From the NCBI GenBank assembly GCA_023634235.1, contig JAMKCF010000021.1, positions 11,543,764-11,607,763 on the forward strand: DNA of 64,000 nucleotides. The letters run 5' to 3'. The notes under the pieces are model-generated. The model saw only the letters and a list, made by a program, of their open reading frames with translations. It was not told the DNA's origin and made no database searches. Every line of letters begins with the position of its first letter. The first letter of the stretch is position 1. Positions 29,356-40,604 of the stretch are shown here, piece by piece. A program made the translations under genes and the position numbers. This DNA is from Pisaster brevispinus (taxonomy: Eukaryota > Echinodermata > Asteroidea > Forcipulatida > Asteriidae).

Positions 29356-29440
29356 AAAATAAAGGGCAAAATGTGTACTCCCGTCACTTAACGAAAAATT
29401 AAATGGTTCAAAACTGTGTATTATTTATTGTTGAAATAAA
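29356..29440 (+). terminator. Candidate polyadenylation signals of the sulfotransferase gene
   Basis: AATAAA occurs at about 29358 (AAAAATAAAGGG) and again near 29434 (GAAATAAATTATG), within 140 bases of the stop codon. Confidence 0.45.
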
Positions 29441-29739
29441 TTATGAATTACGTGAAAGATGTCAAATAACAAGGATCTATGTGTTAAGTATATTTAAAAC
29501 AATGCATTGTATTAATTTATACAATAATCACTCGTTGAAATCTGGACTGTTCCATTTTCACGAGGTGAGGTGAAATCAACCAGTAGGCCTATATGTCTGG
29601 TGGACTATTCTGACTGTTAAGTTTAAGTTTGTTACGAACAATCCCAGATGGTTCCGTTGAGTTTACTATAAATGAGAACTAAAACAACCTCATCTGTTGT
29701 GGTTTTACATTGCCTGATATTTTGACACTCTTAGTGAAA

Positions 29740-30310
29740 GGGAAACAATATCAATGTCATTATGAGAAGATTGAAGTTTATCTTACCTATAATTATCCGC
29801 TTAGAAACAATTTATAAATCTCTCATGTTGTCGTATCTCAACTATGCTATGCTTACATGCGGCATCTCTACAATTACACACTGTAACAAACTGAATCTCT
29901 TACACAAAAAAAGCCATTCGTATTATAGGCCTAAGTAAGTCTGGGTATCTTGACCACACAGGGCCATTGTTTCGAGAGCTAAGGGTCCTTAAATTCAATG
30001 ATTTGTACAATCTGAATCTTGGTAAATCTATGGTATAAAAGTGGGCTATTGCTGAACGAATTCAATTATCTTTTCACTTTGTGCTCTTTGGTTTATACAT
30101 ATGATATTCGTGCTGGCATCGAAAGGTGATTTTTACACTAATTTCAACCGAACATTATTTTAAAAAACCAGCATTGTATCTCGGGGTATTATATTCTGGA
30201 ACAATCTTAATCCGGATCTCAAGAAGTCTCTTACATTTAAGTGTTTTACCAACAAACCTAAACACCATTTTGTTGAATGTATACTAAAAGAAACCTGTTT
30301 TGTATTTGTA
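29740..30310 (+). mobile_element. LINE reverse-transcriptase 3' remnant 1
   Basis: Frame-disrupted translation shows typical LINE C-terminal text. IYKSLMLSYLNYAMLTCG is followed after a shift by HTGPLFRELRVLKFNDLYN and finally a SLLHLSVLPTNLNTILL-like tail. Stops and frameshifts make it a dead fragment. Confidence 0.75.
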
Positions 30311-30654
30311 TAATGAGCCTATAAAACTTGCATATGAGTCTTACCAAAAACAAATTGTTTTTATTATAGTCATCTTGTATGTATCTATCTGGTCTCTGTC
30401 ATTGTATTGCTGTTGTCCTTGTCCTTGTCCTGCTCAAGTCATTGTCTGTCACATGGAACAGCATAAAAGCACTATGCTTCACTTTTTCCCTACATGTTGG
30501 CTATGATTGTATATAATGCAGTATGATTTTAGGGTTTTTGAAATGTTCAAAGATTTTTTTATATAAATTTTGTGTTATTATGTGACATTCATTAATCACA
30601 CTTACAACATAATGTAATTGTGAATAACCTGTACATGTCTTTGTAACCGCCAGT

Positions 30655-31062
30655 CTCTTGGTGAAATCATTTATTTGTCCTCAGTTTGACTACTGTGACT
30701 TAATTAGGAATACCTCCTCTAAGACCCATCTTGACAGTCTTGATAAACTTTTCAATAGAATTGGAAGGATTATTCTCAAGGTCCCCCAAAGAACCCACAC
30801 TAGTGACGTATATGCGACTCTTGTTTGGGATAAACTTGGTGTCCGTAGGAAGAAACACTTGAACACAATGGTTTTCGAATGCATAACAGGGCTGGCTCCT
30901 TCTTATCTTAATGTTTTCAATAAAGTATATGATAACTATAATCACCGTACCAGAGCCGATTCAGCAGGGAATGTTGTACTTCCATTTCCAAGAACAAAGG
31001 CAGGAAGAAAAACTTTCAAATTTAGGGGGAGCCAGGCATTTACTTTAAACTTTTAAATAATC
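30655..31062 (+). mobile_element. LINE reverse-transcriptase 3' remnant 2
   Basis: An open frame of 132 codons (from about 30658) reads KSFICPQFDYCDLIRNTSSK, then LDSLDKLFNRIGRIILKVPQ and LAPSYLNVFNKVY. This is the well-known end of non-LTR reverse transcriptases. The 5' part is missing. It belongs to a different family from the fragment at 29740. Confidence 0.8.
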
Positions 31063-31600
31063 AGATTGGTGTTTGGTGTGTTTATTTTTACTATGAATTT
31101 TTTTAATATTACATTGTATAAAGTTTGTGTTCTTTTTTGCTGTATAATTTTTTATTGTATCTCGGTACAAGCTGGGATTGAATTTTAATTGAATTTGAAT
31201 TGACCAAACTTACAAACTAATGCTTGAACAGTTACACTTTATATTTTGGATATTAAAAAAACTTCATGATCCAATCTGCTTGATCACTCATGATTTGTGC
31301 CCCCATTCGCAAATATTTAGGTACAAACTTGCGTTTAAATATCATATATTTGGAGAAAAATATAGCCTTTCCCACTACTAAATAAAAATAATTAGTAAAA
31401 TAGTGAAAAATAAGAAAGAAAAGTGCCTTCAGGAAAGGTCTTTTCAAGATTATTACAAGCAAGATATTGATGGACAGTTGAATGGGAAGAAACAACCATG
31501 AAAACAGCCTCGGAAACAAACAATGCGAGAACCTTCAACCATGGAGCAAGGACTTTCTCCACGCTTCAACTGAATCAACGCACGTCTCAGCGCTCTCAAA
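31063..31600. other. AT-rich interval
   Basis: No gene recognised. It separates LINE remnants from the candidate epsin promoter. Confidence 0.4.
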
Positions 31601-31834
31601 CGTCATAGCGCCCTCTTTTTATTTTGTCTCATTCGCTGGCAACTCAAAATCTCGCGAGAGCTGAAGGGCAGTAGCTGGTGTCACACACACACAAAAACGT
31701 CGTCGAAAAACGTTTAGTAACAGGGTACCAGTAACGTAACCCGGAACGGAGGCAAATTCTCACGTGATTTTGCTTATAACCTCACACGAAACACACACAG
31801 CTCGAGAGTCCGGAAGGGCAGCGTTTGAATAAAG
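31600..31834 (+). promoter_or_regulatory. Candidate epsin promoter and 5' non-coding exon
   Basis: A perfect TCTCGCGAGA palindrome (31650-31659), a motif of TATA-less housekeeping promoters bound by BANP, is followed by an E-box CACGTG (about 31762) and an ETS-like CCGGAAG (about 31810). Next comes a good donor AAAG|GTATTT after 31834. The next coding exon on this strand is the epsin exon at 34515, so this may be its promoter and first exon. The linkage is inferred. Confidence 0.45.
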
Positions 31835-32254
31835 GTATTTCTTTAATCTTTCCTATGATCATTTAAACAAAAATCTGGAGTAATGTGACAGTTTTGTTGG
31901 TATTGGTGTCGCTTTTTACCTTGTGTGTGTGTTGAAATGTGTATTTATTGTTGAATCAAGAATGATAAAAATGTCAACACAAAAATTGGTGAGGGCGATT
32001 CCATCGTGACACACCGGTTTATACTTCAACTATTATGACTGAATACAGTATTAATAATTTATTAATATTATTAGTAGTAGTAAGTAAAGTACTTTGGTGT
32101 ATTAAATAAACTAAATACTTTTTAAATAATAGTAATATTATTATCAATACTAAATAGTACTTAAGTAATATATTACAAACATGTACACAATGTACACGAC
32201 GTATACATTTGTACACTAGCCAACTGCTAGCCCTCCTTAGCCCCACTTGTCATG

Positions 32255-32424
32255 CTTGTGTGGCCAAGGGACAGGAAACCTGAATCCTTGGCCACACGTC
32301 AGGACCCATATTTTCGTCAGCCCACCGATTACAAAATAGAGGCGCATTCCCTAAGAGCGGGTTGGCGGTTTAAACCACCTCAATGTGTTCACTTACCTCT
32401 TAGCTTGACCTGGGTGCTTTGGGT
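32255..32424 (+). repeat. Local direct duplication, copy A
   Basis: Highly similar to 32665-32853. It contains TAGAGGCGCATTCCCTAAGA and GGTTTAAACCACCTCAATGT. It opens with an inverted repeat GTGTGGCCAAGG (32258-32269) and CCTTGGCCACAC (32286-32297). Confidence 0.9.
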
Positions 32425-32664
32425 GATTACATAAATAACAATTTCAAAAGATATTTCGATTCAAAATTTTCAACTTCATCCGAATTAGATTTTCGCGACA
32501 TGTACTGAGCGCGGCCATTTTGGATTGATTCTAATCGTGCCAATCAATTCATGACGTCACCGGCCGGCCGGGCTGTGGGCGGAGCGGATACATAAAGCAA
32601 CCATTGCAATGTGCGCATCTTGCTAACTAAACTAGCCCTATACTATTTTTTTTTACTATTACTA

Positions 32665-32853
32665 GCCCCACTTGTGTGGCCAAGGGACAGGAAACCTGAA
32701 TCCTTCAATCCTTGGCCACACATCATGACCCATATTTTCTTCAGCCCACCGATTAAAAAATAGAGGCGCATTCCCTAAGAGCGGGTCGGCGGTTTAAACT
32801 ACCTCAATGTGTTCACTTACCTCTTAGTCTTAGCTTGACCTGGGTGTTGTGGG
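32665..32853 (+). repeat. Local direct duplication, copy B
   Basis: Second copy. Its inverted repeat arms lie at 32674-32685 and 32710-32721. Relative to copy A it has small tandem insertions (ATCCTTCA and TAGTCT), consistent with replication slippage. Confidence 0.9.
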
Positions 32854-33299
32854 CGGAGCGAAGATGCACGACAGTGCTGATTGGATAAGAGTGGTTACAG
32901 TACATGAGCAGTGATAGGTCCAGAAGCAGCTTCGGCTGTCATTTATCTACTCAAAGAAAGTTCAGTGTCGGCTAGTTTCCTTTGATGGTGAACCTGCTAT
33001 TGAACACGTGCACTCTCAATGGGCCAAACCTGTCCAAGATTTTCTTAAGACTTATCTTGCCTCTATTGTCTGCCATTTACCAGGGTCCCCTCTGTGGTTT
33101 CTTTCGTAGACAAAACATGAAGACGAAGACTATTATTCGCGGCGCACCTCGAAGATCTGACATGTTTACGCTCACGCTCGACGAAAAAAATAAATAAGGA
33201 CTGACAGGAGAATAGAAGATCGCGACTTGCGGTCTAAAACATTTACGGATTTACTAATTTCAACAAAGCACCATTTTTTGAACTGGTTTTACGGTTACC

Positions 33300-33480
33300 C
33301 GAACCGAAAAAACGTAAACGTGTAACCGAATAATCGGTCGGTTAACCGTGTAACCGTGTAACCGTCACAGGCTTAGAACCAAAACACATTTACCATAATT
33401 GCTTTGTCCTTCGGATGGGAAATCAAGCCGTAGGTCTCGTGTGCTGTATACCGTGTGTTGCGTGTGTAATTTGTCTTGGC
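33300..33480. repeat. GTAACCG-rich repeat followed by SINE fragment
   Basis: Repeated GTGTAACCG units (33330-33365) end in CACAGGCTTAG. From about 33389 the text TACCATAATTGCTTTGTCCT and TTCGGATGGGA matches the SINE body found at 12190-12230, so this is a headless SINE piece. Confidence 0.6.
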
Positions 33481-33957
33481 AGAAATTCAAGATTGGTTTC
33501 AACATAGTGATTTATACATAGATTATTTCAATATACAATAATGCATGATTATTTTGTATTTTCCTTCAGGAGTTCGCCGTTTGTAATTTTCTGACCTTTG
33601 CCACAAGGAAACCCAAACTGCCACCAAAGGCTGAATCCCAAGGTTTGATTTTTAACACACGTTTTTTTAACGCAAAGTTGTTTTTTTAATGGAGTGCCTG
33701 TACATCAAAGACAGTTTTATTTTTCCCACAATCTGCATTGTTGTTTTTCATGAAAACCTTCACTAGAAGTAGCTCAGAAATTTCTCTAAAACCGTAATTT
33801 TTTGTTTCTAAACCTATGTCCTGGGTTTGGAATTGAAAAGCTTTAGTGTAGTATAAAATAGACCTTCAAAAGTATGTGTTTGGAAAGATACTGGGACGGT
33901 TGTGGAGTTATTTATACTCTCCAATTAGTGTTTTCTTCAGTCCTGAGCCTTTACGTT

Positions 33958-34310
33958 GGCTGACGTGGCCGAGCGCTTAAGAGCACTGTACTTGAGCTCT
34001 GGTGTTTTCTTATCAACACAGTGTGAGTTTGAGTCCCGATCTTGATACTTGTGTCCTTGAGCAAGATACTTTACCGTAATTGCTTTTTTCTTCGGATGGG
34101 ACATTAAGTCGTAGTTCTCATGTACCAGTAGTGCACGTACAAGAACCCAGAACACTTATCATTGGAGAGTAGGGGTTAACCCCAGTGTGTCTGGTTCACA
34201 TAGCAAGCACCCTTGTTCACAGGTTTCCTCAGGCTTACGAGCTACAGTGTTCAAGTTCACTTATGAGGCATCGTTGGTTTATTACCAGGAGTGTATAACA
34301 ATAATAATAA
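33958..34310 (+). mobile_element. tRNA-derived SINE, diverged copy
   Basis: The head TGACGTGGCCGAGCGCTTAA has a recognisable A box (33966-33976) and a weaker B box AGTTTGAGTCCC. The body has TGTCCTTGAGCAAGATACTT and CTTCGGATGGGACATTAAG. It ends in an ATA/ATT-rich tail. It lies in the presumed epsin 5' intron. Confidence 0.85.
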
Positions 34311-34514
34311 CTAATGTGGATGCTTTTCTCATTTCTCATTGACATTCAGGTCATTTCTTCCCTGTGAATAAGCAGAATCTCGGCTTTGTGCATGAGTGTT
34401 CACTACTCAGGACCTAGGCTCTGAGAACAAAACTCACCAGTTGAATCTTAGCTATCAACTTGAAAAAAAAAAAAATTATTTGGATTTGCGATCAGAACCA
34501 ACGCACTTGTCAAA

Positions 34515-35046
34515 ATGGCCACCAGTCGAAAAATCAAGAATGTCATCTACAACTATAACGACTCTCAGAAGAAAGTCCGGGATGCCACGTCCAATGATCC
34601 GTGGGGGCCGTCAAGCACAACAATGTCAGAAATTGCCGACCTGACGTACAATGTGGTTGCTTTCACGGATATTATGGAGATGATTTGGAGACGCATAAAC
34701 GACAAAGGAAAGAATTGGCGGCATGTCTATAAATCCCTCGTGCTGTTGGAATACATCATTAAGACGGGGTCGGAGCGCGTCGCACAGCACAGCAAAGAGA
34801 AAATCGTGGACATCAACACACTGAAAGATTTCACTTTCTACGACACCAGTAACGTCGACGTGGGACGTAATGTGCGGGAGAAGTCGAAGCATATCGTGGG
34901 GCTGTTGCAGGATGAGGAGAGATTGAAGACGGAGAGAGTGCAAGCGTTGAAGGCTAAAGAGAGATTTGCCCAGGCGTCTCAAGGATTCGGGAGCACCACA
35001 AAGGCGGAGACTGCTGTTCCAACAACAACAACAACAACAACACAAG
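34515..35046 (+). CDS. Epsin exon with ENTH domain
   Basis: Starts MATSRKIKNVIYNYN and ends in a (ACA)n-encoded poly-Thr run and Gln before donor G|GTAGTG. An alternative donor 15 bases further (AAG|GTACAT) would add five residues. A microsatellite at the donor is unusual. Confidence 0.92.
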
Positions 35047-38000
35047 GTAGTGTTGAGCAAGGTACATAGGTAGATCTCACAACAACAACAAACCAGGCGT
35101 GTTGTTTTTTTAAGGATTTTCCTGATTTCAGGCTTTTCTCAAAACCTCCTTGAGCCTTTTAAGTTTTCTTGAAGGAAGTAAAGCATTCATCGAATTGAGA
35201 CAGAATCATGTCGTAAACTGTGGTGACCTCTGGCACAGAGTCTGTAAACCTCCTGAATGATAACAACATCTGGGAGGTTCAGAGTCTAGAAAATCCATGC
35301 ATGCAAGCTGTCCGACTCTGATTTACCGCAGTGTACCAAATCGCATGAAAAGTATAAGATAAGAAAACTGTAAAATATATTAGTAAACGTGCGGGTACAA
35401 CCATGTGTAAAATCTCTTTTGGGAGGAGTGTTGGCTCTGAAAAGAGCAGGTGTGGTCTTTCTTCTGAGACTGAGAGTCACTATAGTTGCGTGAAAAGTAT
35501 ATTCAAGTCAAGTCTACTAGTGCAGTCCGCAGTCCAACAGAGTCAAATAAAATACGCAGTTGGATTTTGAAGGGTTGGTGCAAAAGCTGAATAAAAGCCG
35601 AACAGAGTCATTAAGAGTATGTGCTTCAACACAGCTTGAAGTTGAAACCATCTAGCACCATTGGCGCTGAAACGCTGACAAATTTTTTGTATATTTTTAC
35701 GTATAGAAAACAGTAATGCAGTTTATCGTTTCAATTTTTGGATGAACAAAGAAAAATTGACAAGAACAGGATTTAAGACCTGTGGCTTCGGACTAACGTG
35801 CTGGCACTCTACCAACTGAGCTATTTAGTCCTAATGTTGGTGGTCTCCCTATTTTATCTATGTTCCGGGGTGCCAATCAGAAGCCATTCAATCTGTAATT
35901 AAAAAAAACCAAAAAAACATAACTTTGCCCCAAGTTCACCTAAAACAAGGCTAAAAGTCACTCTTGGTTAAGGGGCTACAAGAAGAAAACATTTAAGATG
36001 AAAAGAACTCAGGGAAGCTGATAGTGTAGTTTTAAAGAAAGAGTAAACTCAAAAATTTGAATCTGAGAAAGGCTTCAGGCGTGAAGCCTTTCTCAGGCAT
36101 CTGAAAGCACACAACTCTCTGCAAGAAGGATGTTTTTTTTTCTTTGATTACTTTCTCACAATTTTGATGACCGATTGAGTCTGAACTTTCACAAGTTTGT
36201 TATTTTATGCATACGTTGGGATACACCAAGTGAGGATACTTGTCTTTGACAATTACTAAAAGTATACCCTGTCTTGAAAAGAAAACGTTGAGTCAAATGA
36301 GGGATAAGTGTTTCTTTTATCGTTACCTTCCCATTCAGCCGATACAGCGGCCACCACCACCCCACCAGCAACGAGGACGTTGACCTCTGACATTGAACAG
36401 GCACGCCCCCAGACATCCAATGAAGAGGAGCTTCAACTGCAGCTGGCCCTAGCAATGAGCAAAGAGGAGGCGGACCAGCAGAGGCAAGAGCAGAAGAATG
36501 AAAGAATACGACTTGAGATGGCCATCAACGAAAGTCTAGACGAGGTACTTTTCCCCCTTTCTCTCCTTAATATTTGTTGGCATTCTAGGTAACTAGTATG
36601 CTTTAAAGTTTGGCTTACGATTGACCCTTTTCACTGGGGCCCAGTTTCATAGAGCTGCTTAAGCAGCAAACATTGCTTAGAAAATTGTTTGCTATAAGCA
36701 AAAAGAAGCAGCATACCAGTCATAAATAGTACATATGGAATGCTGTTTTGGCTTGTATCCTTATTCTTGTAAGCATTTTGTCCTTATGCTTAGCTATTTT
36801 TGTGTGCTGAAACAGCTCTATGAAATTGGGTCCTGATGCCTCCTTTTGGGAGTCGGATTCCCTGTGCCCAAATTTAAGGCCGCCCTGCCAAAGAATTGGC
36901 CGCCCTGCTAACAAAATGACACCGGTATAAGCTTCCTTTCCACACAGACTATTTTTGGCCTGCACTTATTAATACGATCAAACGACCAGCCGACGAGCCA
37001 TGCCCGACTTCCAAACTGCAGCATTGGAATTGCGATTGTTCGTTTCAGTATACAAACGTTAAAACACGATGCATGTAACCACATTGGATGACTGCTGAGT
37101 ATCCACCGCGCGTGCATCGGCCCGGGCCCCACAACGTTCAGTCGCCCGCCGGTAGTCAATGCATAGCGCATCCACAACAGCCGGGTCCAAAGTCCAAGCT
37201 AACCAACATTCGGCACGCTGTGACTGGCCGTTGATGGCCATTGTAATTACCATATTCATAAGAGAGCTTGGCTAGTCTCCAACGCAGTACATGTTCACGG
37301 GCCGAGTAAAGAATCGCCACACAGTGCGATAAACAAAGAACAAGCATGAAATATTACACAGATTTTGTATTACTTTGTTTTCTTATATTTTCTTTTCTTT
37401 CTTTTTTATCACTTAATCGTAGGTGTGATTGATCACTCGGTTGGTTTTGTTTGTTTTGTGAGATTGTTTGTTTGTTTATTTTGAGTTGTTTTTGTTTTGG
37501 ATTGGAGCCAAACCATCACTTTAACAGATTGTCCAGTAAGCATGGGAGCATATCACCTTCATGTATTGTATTGGTGCACCCAATATGAAGTGGGGAAAAG
37601 AAGTGTTGGAAGGTTGGGTCATAGATTGGTTTTTGTTAACGTGATGCTTCTTTTATAGGCAAAATCATAAAGACAGATACAATAAAAGTCACATGTGAAA
37701 GTTTCAGCTGAATACAGTTTCTGCTTGCTGAGAAAACAGCAAAAACTGTCGCGGTATTTTTCACAAGAATATCCACGTTAAGCGGGGTGACATTGAGTAC
37801 CAACCGCATCTCTGGCCGCAGGGTTCGCGAACGGACACCAGCCCTCAGAAATCCGAGAAACGATTCCTGCATGAACTTTTTCTCAGATTCAAATGTTTCT
37901 GGTTGAAATATTATCCAAACCACACCTCGAGAAGGGAATCCTGTCTTAAAATAGCTGCAGTGCTTCTAATCAAGTAAAATTTTATTACCATAAATTTTTG

Positions 38001-40604
38001 GAGTATTTACCAATCTTTGACCCTGCCTTTAAAGACGTTGGGAAGACTTTGGGGATGTTGTAATAGTGCTTAGCCTACTTTGTATTGAACTTGAGCAAAA
38101 TTAAGTTGTAATTTTACGGCGTTGGACTCTGCTAGAGTGAAGATGGATGCTAGGTACTTACTCAAGAGAGTTTGGGGTTCATAAATTATACTACCCAGAA
38201 ATCAATCAATCAAAGTGCCAGATTCATCAGACCTCAGAAGATGAGTCCCAATAAACCTTTAATCATTCTTTGGTCGTCTGTGTCGGGTACTCTGAATGCA
38301 AGAGTACCAGTGGCAGTTCTTAGTCTCATATCATTAAAGGGACCAGATTGTCGTCTTCTTCCAGTGACGATTTGGTAACTACAGGCCTGGCAATTCATCT
38401 TTGAGAGGGCCGTGCTGTTTTCATTTGGCACTTCCATTTGGAAATCTCAACGTCTTTGGGAAACTGTTGAAGGGGCACCAAGGCCAAGACCAGGGCAACA
38501 GAGGACAATGACTCAGTGGCCCTCGTGTAATTCTACTACCCAGATATTAATTTACTAATTTACTTTGGAATTCCCTCCCTAGAGACCTCAGACAAAAACG
38601 CACAACATCGCCCTCCTCCAGCAGAAACTAAAGACACACGTGTTCGCCTTTACTTTCCCGACCATTTGAGAATACTTTTAATTAATTTCTTCTAGACCCG
38701 GTGCCTTCTGATGCTTTACAGGAAAGTGCCTTACAGATGCTGTGGTATTATATTGTTCATAATTCCAGGCCTGTTACATGTTGAATTGCAGAACTGCAGA
38801 GACGGCCGCACAAGGTCAATGCATGTGTGCGTGTGGATTTTTGATACCAGGCGTGTGATTTTGTCGGGATTCTTCCTGATTTCATGATTTGTCACTGATC
38901 TCCCTGCACCTTTAGGTTGTCTTGAAAGGGTGCAAACCTGCCGTCACAGATGAGAAGACTCAGCCAGACCTTCTGATATTTGAAGTAGAGAGTCTGTAAG
39001 CCTCTTAAATTGTAACATTCTGTACATTCACAGAGCTTCATTTCCACGCCAAGAGGAAGTTGTTATCGAAATGTTTAGGTATCTCATCCCTGCGATGTAT
39101 TTAGATTGTTTACTAGGTGGAATGGGGAAGGGAGGGGAGGTTTTAGTTCCTGATTCCAATTTCATAGAGTTGCTTAAACACAAAAAGTAGCTAAGCACAA
39201 CAAAATTATGCTCACTAGAATAAGGTTGCCAGCCAAAATACCATTCCACATGTATCACATGTGACTGGTATCCAGCTCATTTTTCGCTTAGCAGACATTT
39301 GGTAAGCACTATTTGCTGCTCAAGCACCTCTATGAAATTCGGCCTTGGGATATTTGATTTGGTTCTCTGTGCTTCTTTCATTGTGTTCTGTGCTCACCTG
39401 TGCAGCACTCAGCCAGTAATTCATAATGCATTTTTGGTTCACTAATATGATCATTACATTTGCATTAAACTGCTAACCCAAAAGGATTGATTTATCATCA
39501 ATTTTAACTTCCATTGTAAACTAAAAATGATAGTTGTTTTTTTAGCCAAAACATCTGGAAAATTAAAAATTTTACTTTTCTTGGGCGTGACAAATTTAAC
39601 ACCAAAATAAAACTTCAAATACGAAGGCATTATGTTTATATGACTGTTGGCTTTGCCATGCACAGAACACAGCGCAAGGGCATAAAGGACCAGCCTTACA
39701 GAAAAAGGCAAGTTTGCTACTCCTTGCTAGAGGTCAACCAAGCTCTTCTCACACTCCTTTGCAGACCACTGGACCACTGGACTCCCCACCACACCAGCAA
39801 GCCAATGACCCATGGGCACCAACTGTCAACCCAGTGGCACCGCCACCTCTTCAGAATGACCCTTGGGCTGTCCTGGCTGCCCCGGCTGCCCCAGCTGCTG
39901 CACCGGCCCCTGTCCCAGTTGCCGACCCGTGGGCACCTGCGATGCCAACAGTCCAACCGCCTGCCGATCCCTGGGGTAGCCCAGCAAGCGTTCCAGCCGC
40001 CATCCAACCAAATGATCCTTGGGCACCTGGTCAAGGCAACCAGCCCAACGATGTGGATTCCGATTTTGACCTGCTTCGTTCTAACACTGCTAACAATACT
40101 GCTGTCCCACCGAGTAGCAATGGTAATCTGTTTGGCAGTGCGCCGTTGATGCAGCAAAATACCGTCACAGCAAGCGGTGCCTTTGATATGGCCGGAATGC
40201 AGCAGTCCTTACAGCAGCAGAAGAAGTCCAGCAAACCGGAGGATTTCCTCGGTGTGAACTCAAGCTTAGTCAACTTGGATTCCCTGGTCGGCCCACCTAA
40301 GCCAGCTCAGCTCTTACCGCAGGCGCCGAATCCATTCCTGGGCTCAGGAATCTCGGCAGGCCCGGCTGTCCAACACCAGAACCCTTTCCAACAGCAGCGC
40401 CAACCAGCCCCAACGATCAACCAGATGAGGGCAGAGCCTATGATGGGCATACATCAAGAGGTAAACTATGGGGCAGATGCAGGCTTTTCAGGTAACATGG
40501 GCGGGGGCGGGATCAGTCTGCCGCCACCGCTTCTCCCGATGAGTGGGGGTGCCCCGCAGAGTCACATGCAGCCTCAGCAAGCTAATAACCCATTCCTTCT
40601 CTAG
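34515..40604 (+). CDS. Epsin (ENTH-domain clathrin adaptor)
   Basis: Three exons (34515-35046, 36339-36544, 39702-40604) join in phases 1 and 0 to encode 546 residues, close to vertebrate epsins. The ENTH domain (about 10-145) keeps the PtdIns(4,5)P2-binding positions R5/K8, R22, N27, R60, K66, H70 and K73, and the hallmark ATSNDPWGPS. The second exon carries a ubiquitin-interacting motif (EEELQLQLALAMSKEEAD) and a second weaker one (RIRLEMAINES). The last exon has four DPW repeats for AP-2 binding, the conserved FDLLRS and FLG.NSSLVNLDSLV segments, and three NPF motifs for EH-domain proteins, ending NNPFLL. Epsins bend membrane and couple ubiquitinated cargo to clathrin at the plasma membrane. 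No clear LLDL clathrin box was found, so a small exon could be missing between 36544 and 39702. Paralogue number cannot be assigned. Confidence 0.93.
35762..35836 (-). mobile_element. tRNA-like sequence, probably SINE head or pseudo-tRNA
   Basis: The reverse complement reads GGACTAAATAGCTCAGTTGG, with TAGAGTGCC (A box) and a degraded B box ACAGGTCTTAAATCCTGTTC. The D-arm is excellent, but the anticodon arm cannot be folded properly, so a functional tRNA is unlikely. Confidence 0.55.
36063..36096. repeat. 15-bp perfect palindromic hairpin
   Basis: CTGAGAAAGGCTTCA and TGAAGCCTTTCTCAG are separated by GGCG. The outer CTGAGAAA is shared with the hairpin at 27541 and with MITE family C. Confidence 0.85.
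36339..36544 (+). CDS. Epsin exon with ubiquitin-interacting motifs
   Basis: Follows acceptor CCCATTCAG in phase 1, encodes ADTAATTTPPATRTL, the UIM and ESLDE, and ends in phase 0 before GTACTT. Confidence 0.88.
36636..36833. mobile_element. Palindromic MITE family A, copy 4
   Basis: Starts GGGGCCCAGTTTCATAGAGC and ends ACAGCTCTATGAAATTGGGT. Located in an epsin intron. Confidence 0.85.
37610..38035. mobile_element. MITE family C, copy 2
   Basis: Runs from GTTGGGTCATAGATTGGTTT to CCAATCTTTGACCCTGCCTT. The middle has ATCCGAGAAACGATTCCTGC and TTTTTCTCAGATTC, and the segment TGAAAGTTTCAGCTGAATAC is shared with the other copies. Confidence 0.82.
38560..38672 (+). mobile_element. LINE 3' coding fragment
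   Basis: Across a frameshift the translation reads LLWNSLPRDLRQKRTTSPSS and then QQKLKTHVFAFTFP, the typical terminal block of many non-LTR reverse transcriptases (WNSLP...LKTHLF). It lies in an epsin intron. Confidence 0.65.
39154..39344. mobile_element. Palindromic MITE family A, copy 5
   Basis: Starts TTCCAATTTCATAGAGTTGC and ends AGCACCTCTATGAAATTCGG. Located in an epsin intron. Confidence 0.83.
39702..40604 (+). CDS. Epsin last coding exon (DPW and NPF motifs)
   Basis: Phase 0 after CCTTACAG. A second, stronger in-frame acceptor CTCCTTTGCAG would start the exon at 39765 and drop 21 residues. Stop TAG at 40602-40604, and 16 bases later a near-perfect donor CAG|GTATGT follows, suggesting an intron in the 3'UTR. 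Confidence 0.92.
   Translation, partial: KKASLLLLARGQPSSSHTPLQTTGPLDSPPHQQANDPWAPTVNPVAPPPLQNDPWAVLAAPAAPAAAPAPVPVADPWAPAMPTVQPPADPWGSPASVPAAIQPNDPWAPGQGNQPNDVDSDFDLLRSNTANNTAVPPSSNGNLFGSAPLMQQNTVTASGAFDMAGMQQSLQQQKKSSKPEDFLGVNSSLVNLDSLVGPPKPAQLLPQAPNPFLGSGISAGPAVQHQNPFQQQRQPAPTINQMRAEPMMGIHQEVNYGADAGFSGNMGGGGISLPPPLLPMSGGAPQSHMQPQQANNPFLL

Noticed and set aside
34626..35060. Minus-strand frame over the ENTH exon
   Set aside because: Antisense shadow. The poly-Cys stretch is the complement of the (ACA)n repeat.
35762..35836. Functional tRNA gene
   Set aside because: The A box is good, but the anticodon arm does not fold and the B box is degraded.
36908..37347. Minus-strand frames in a GC-richer island
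   Set aside because: Overlapping frames with no family resemblance. The island may be regulatory, but nothing specific supports this.
39717..40157. Minus-strand open frame over the epsin last exon
   Set aside because: It is the antisense shadow of the DPW/NPF-coding sequence.
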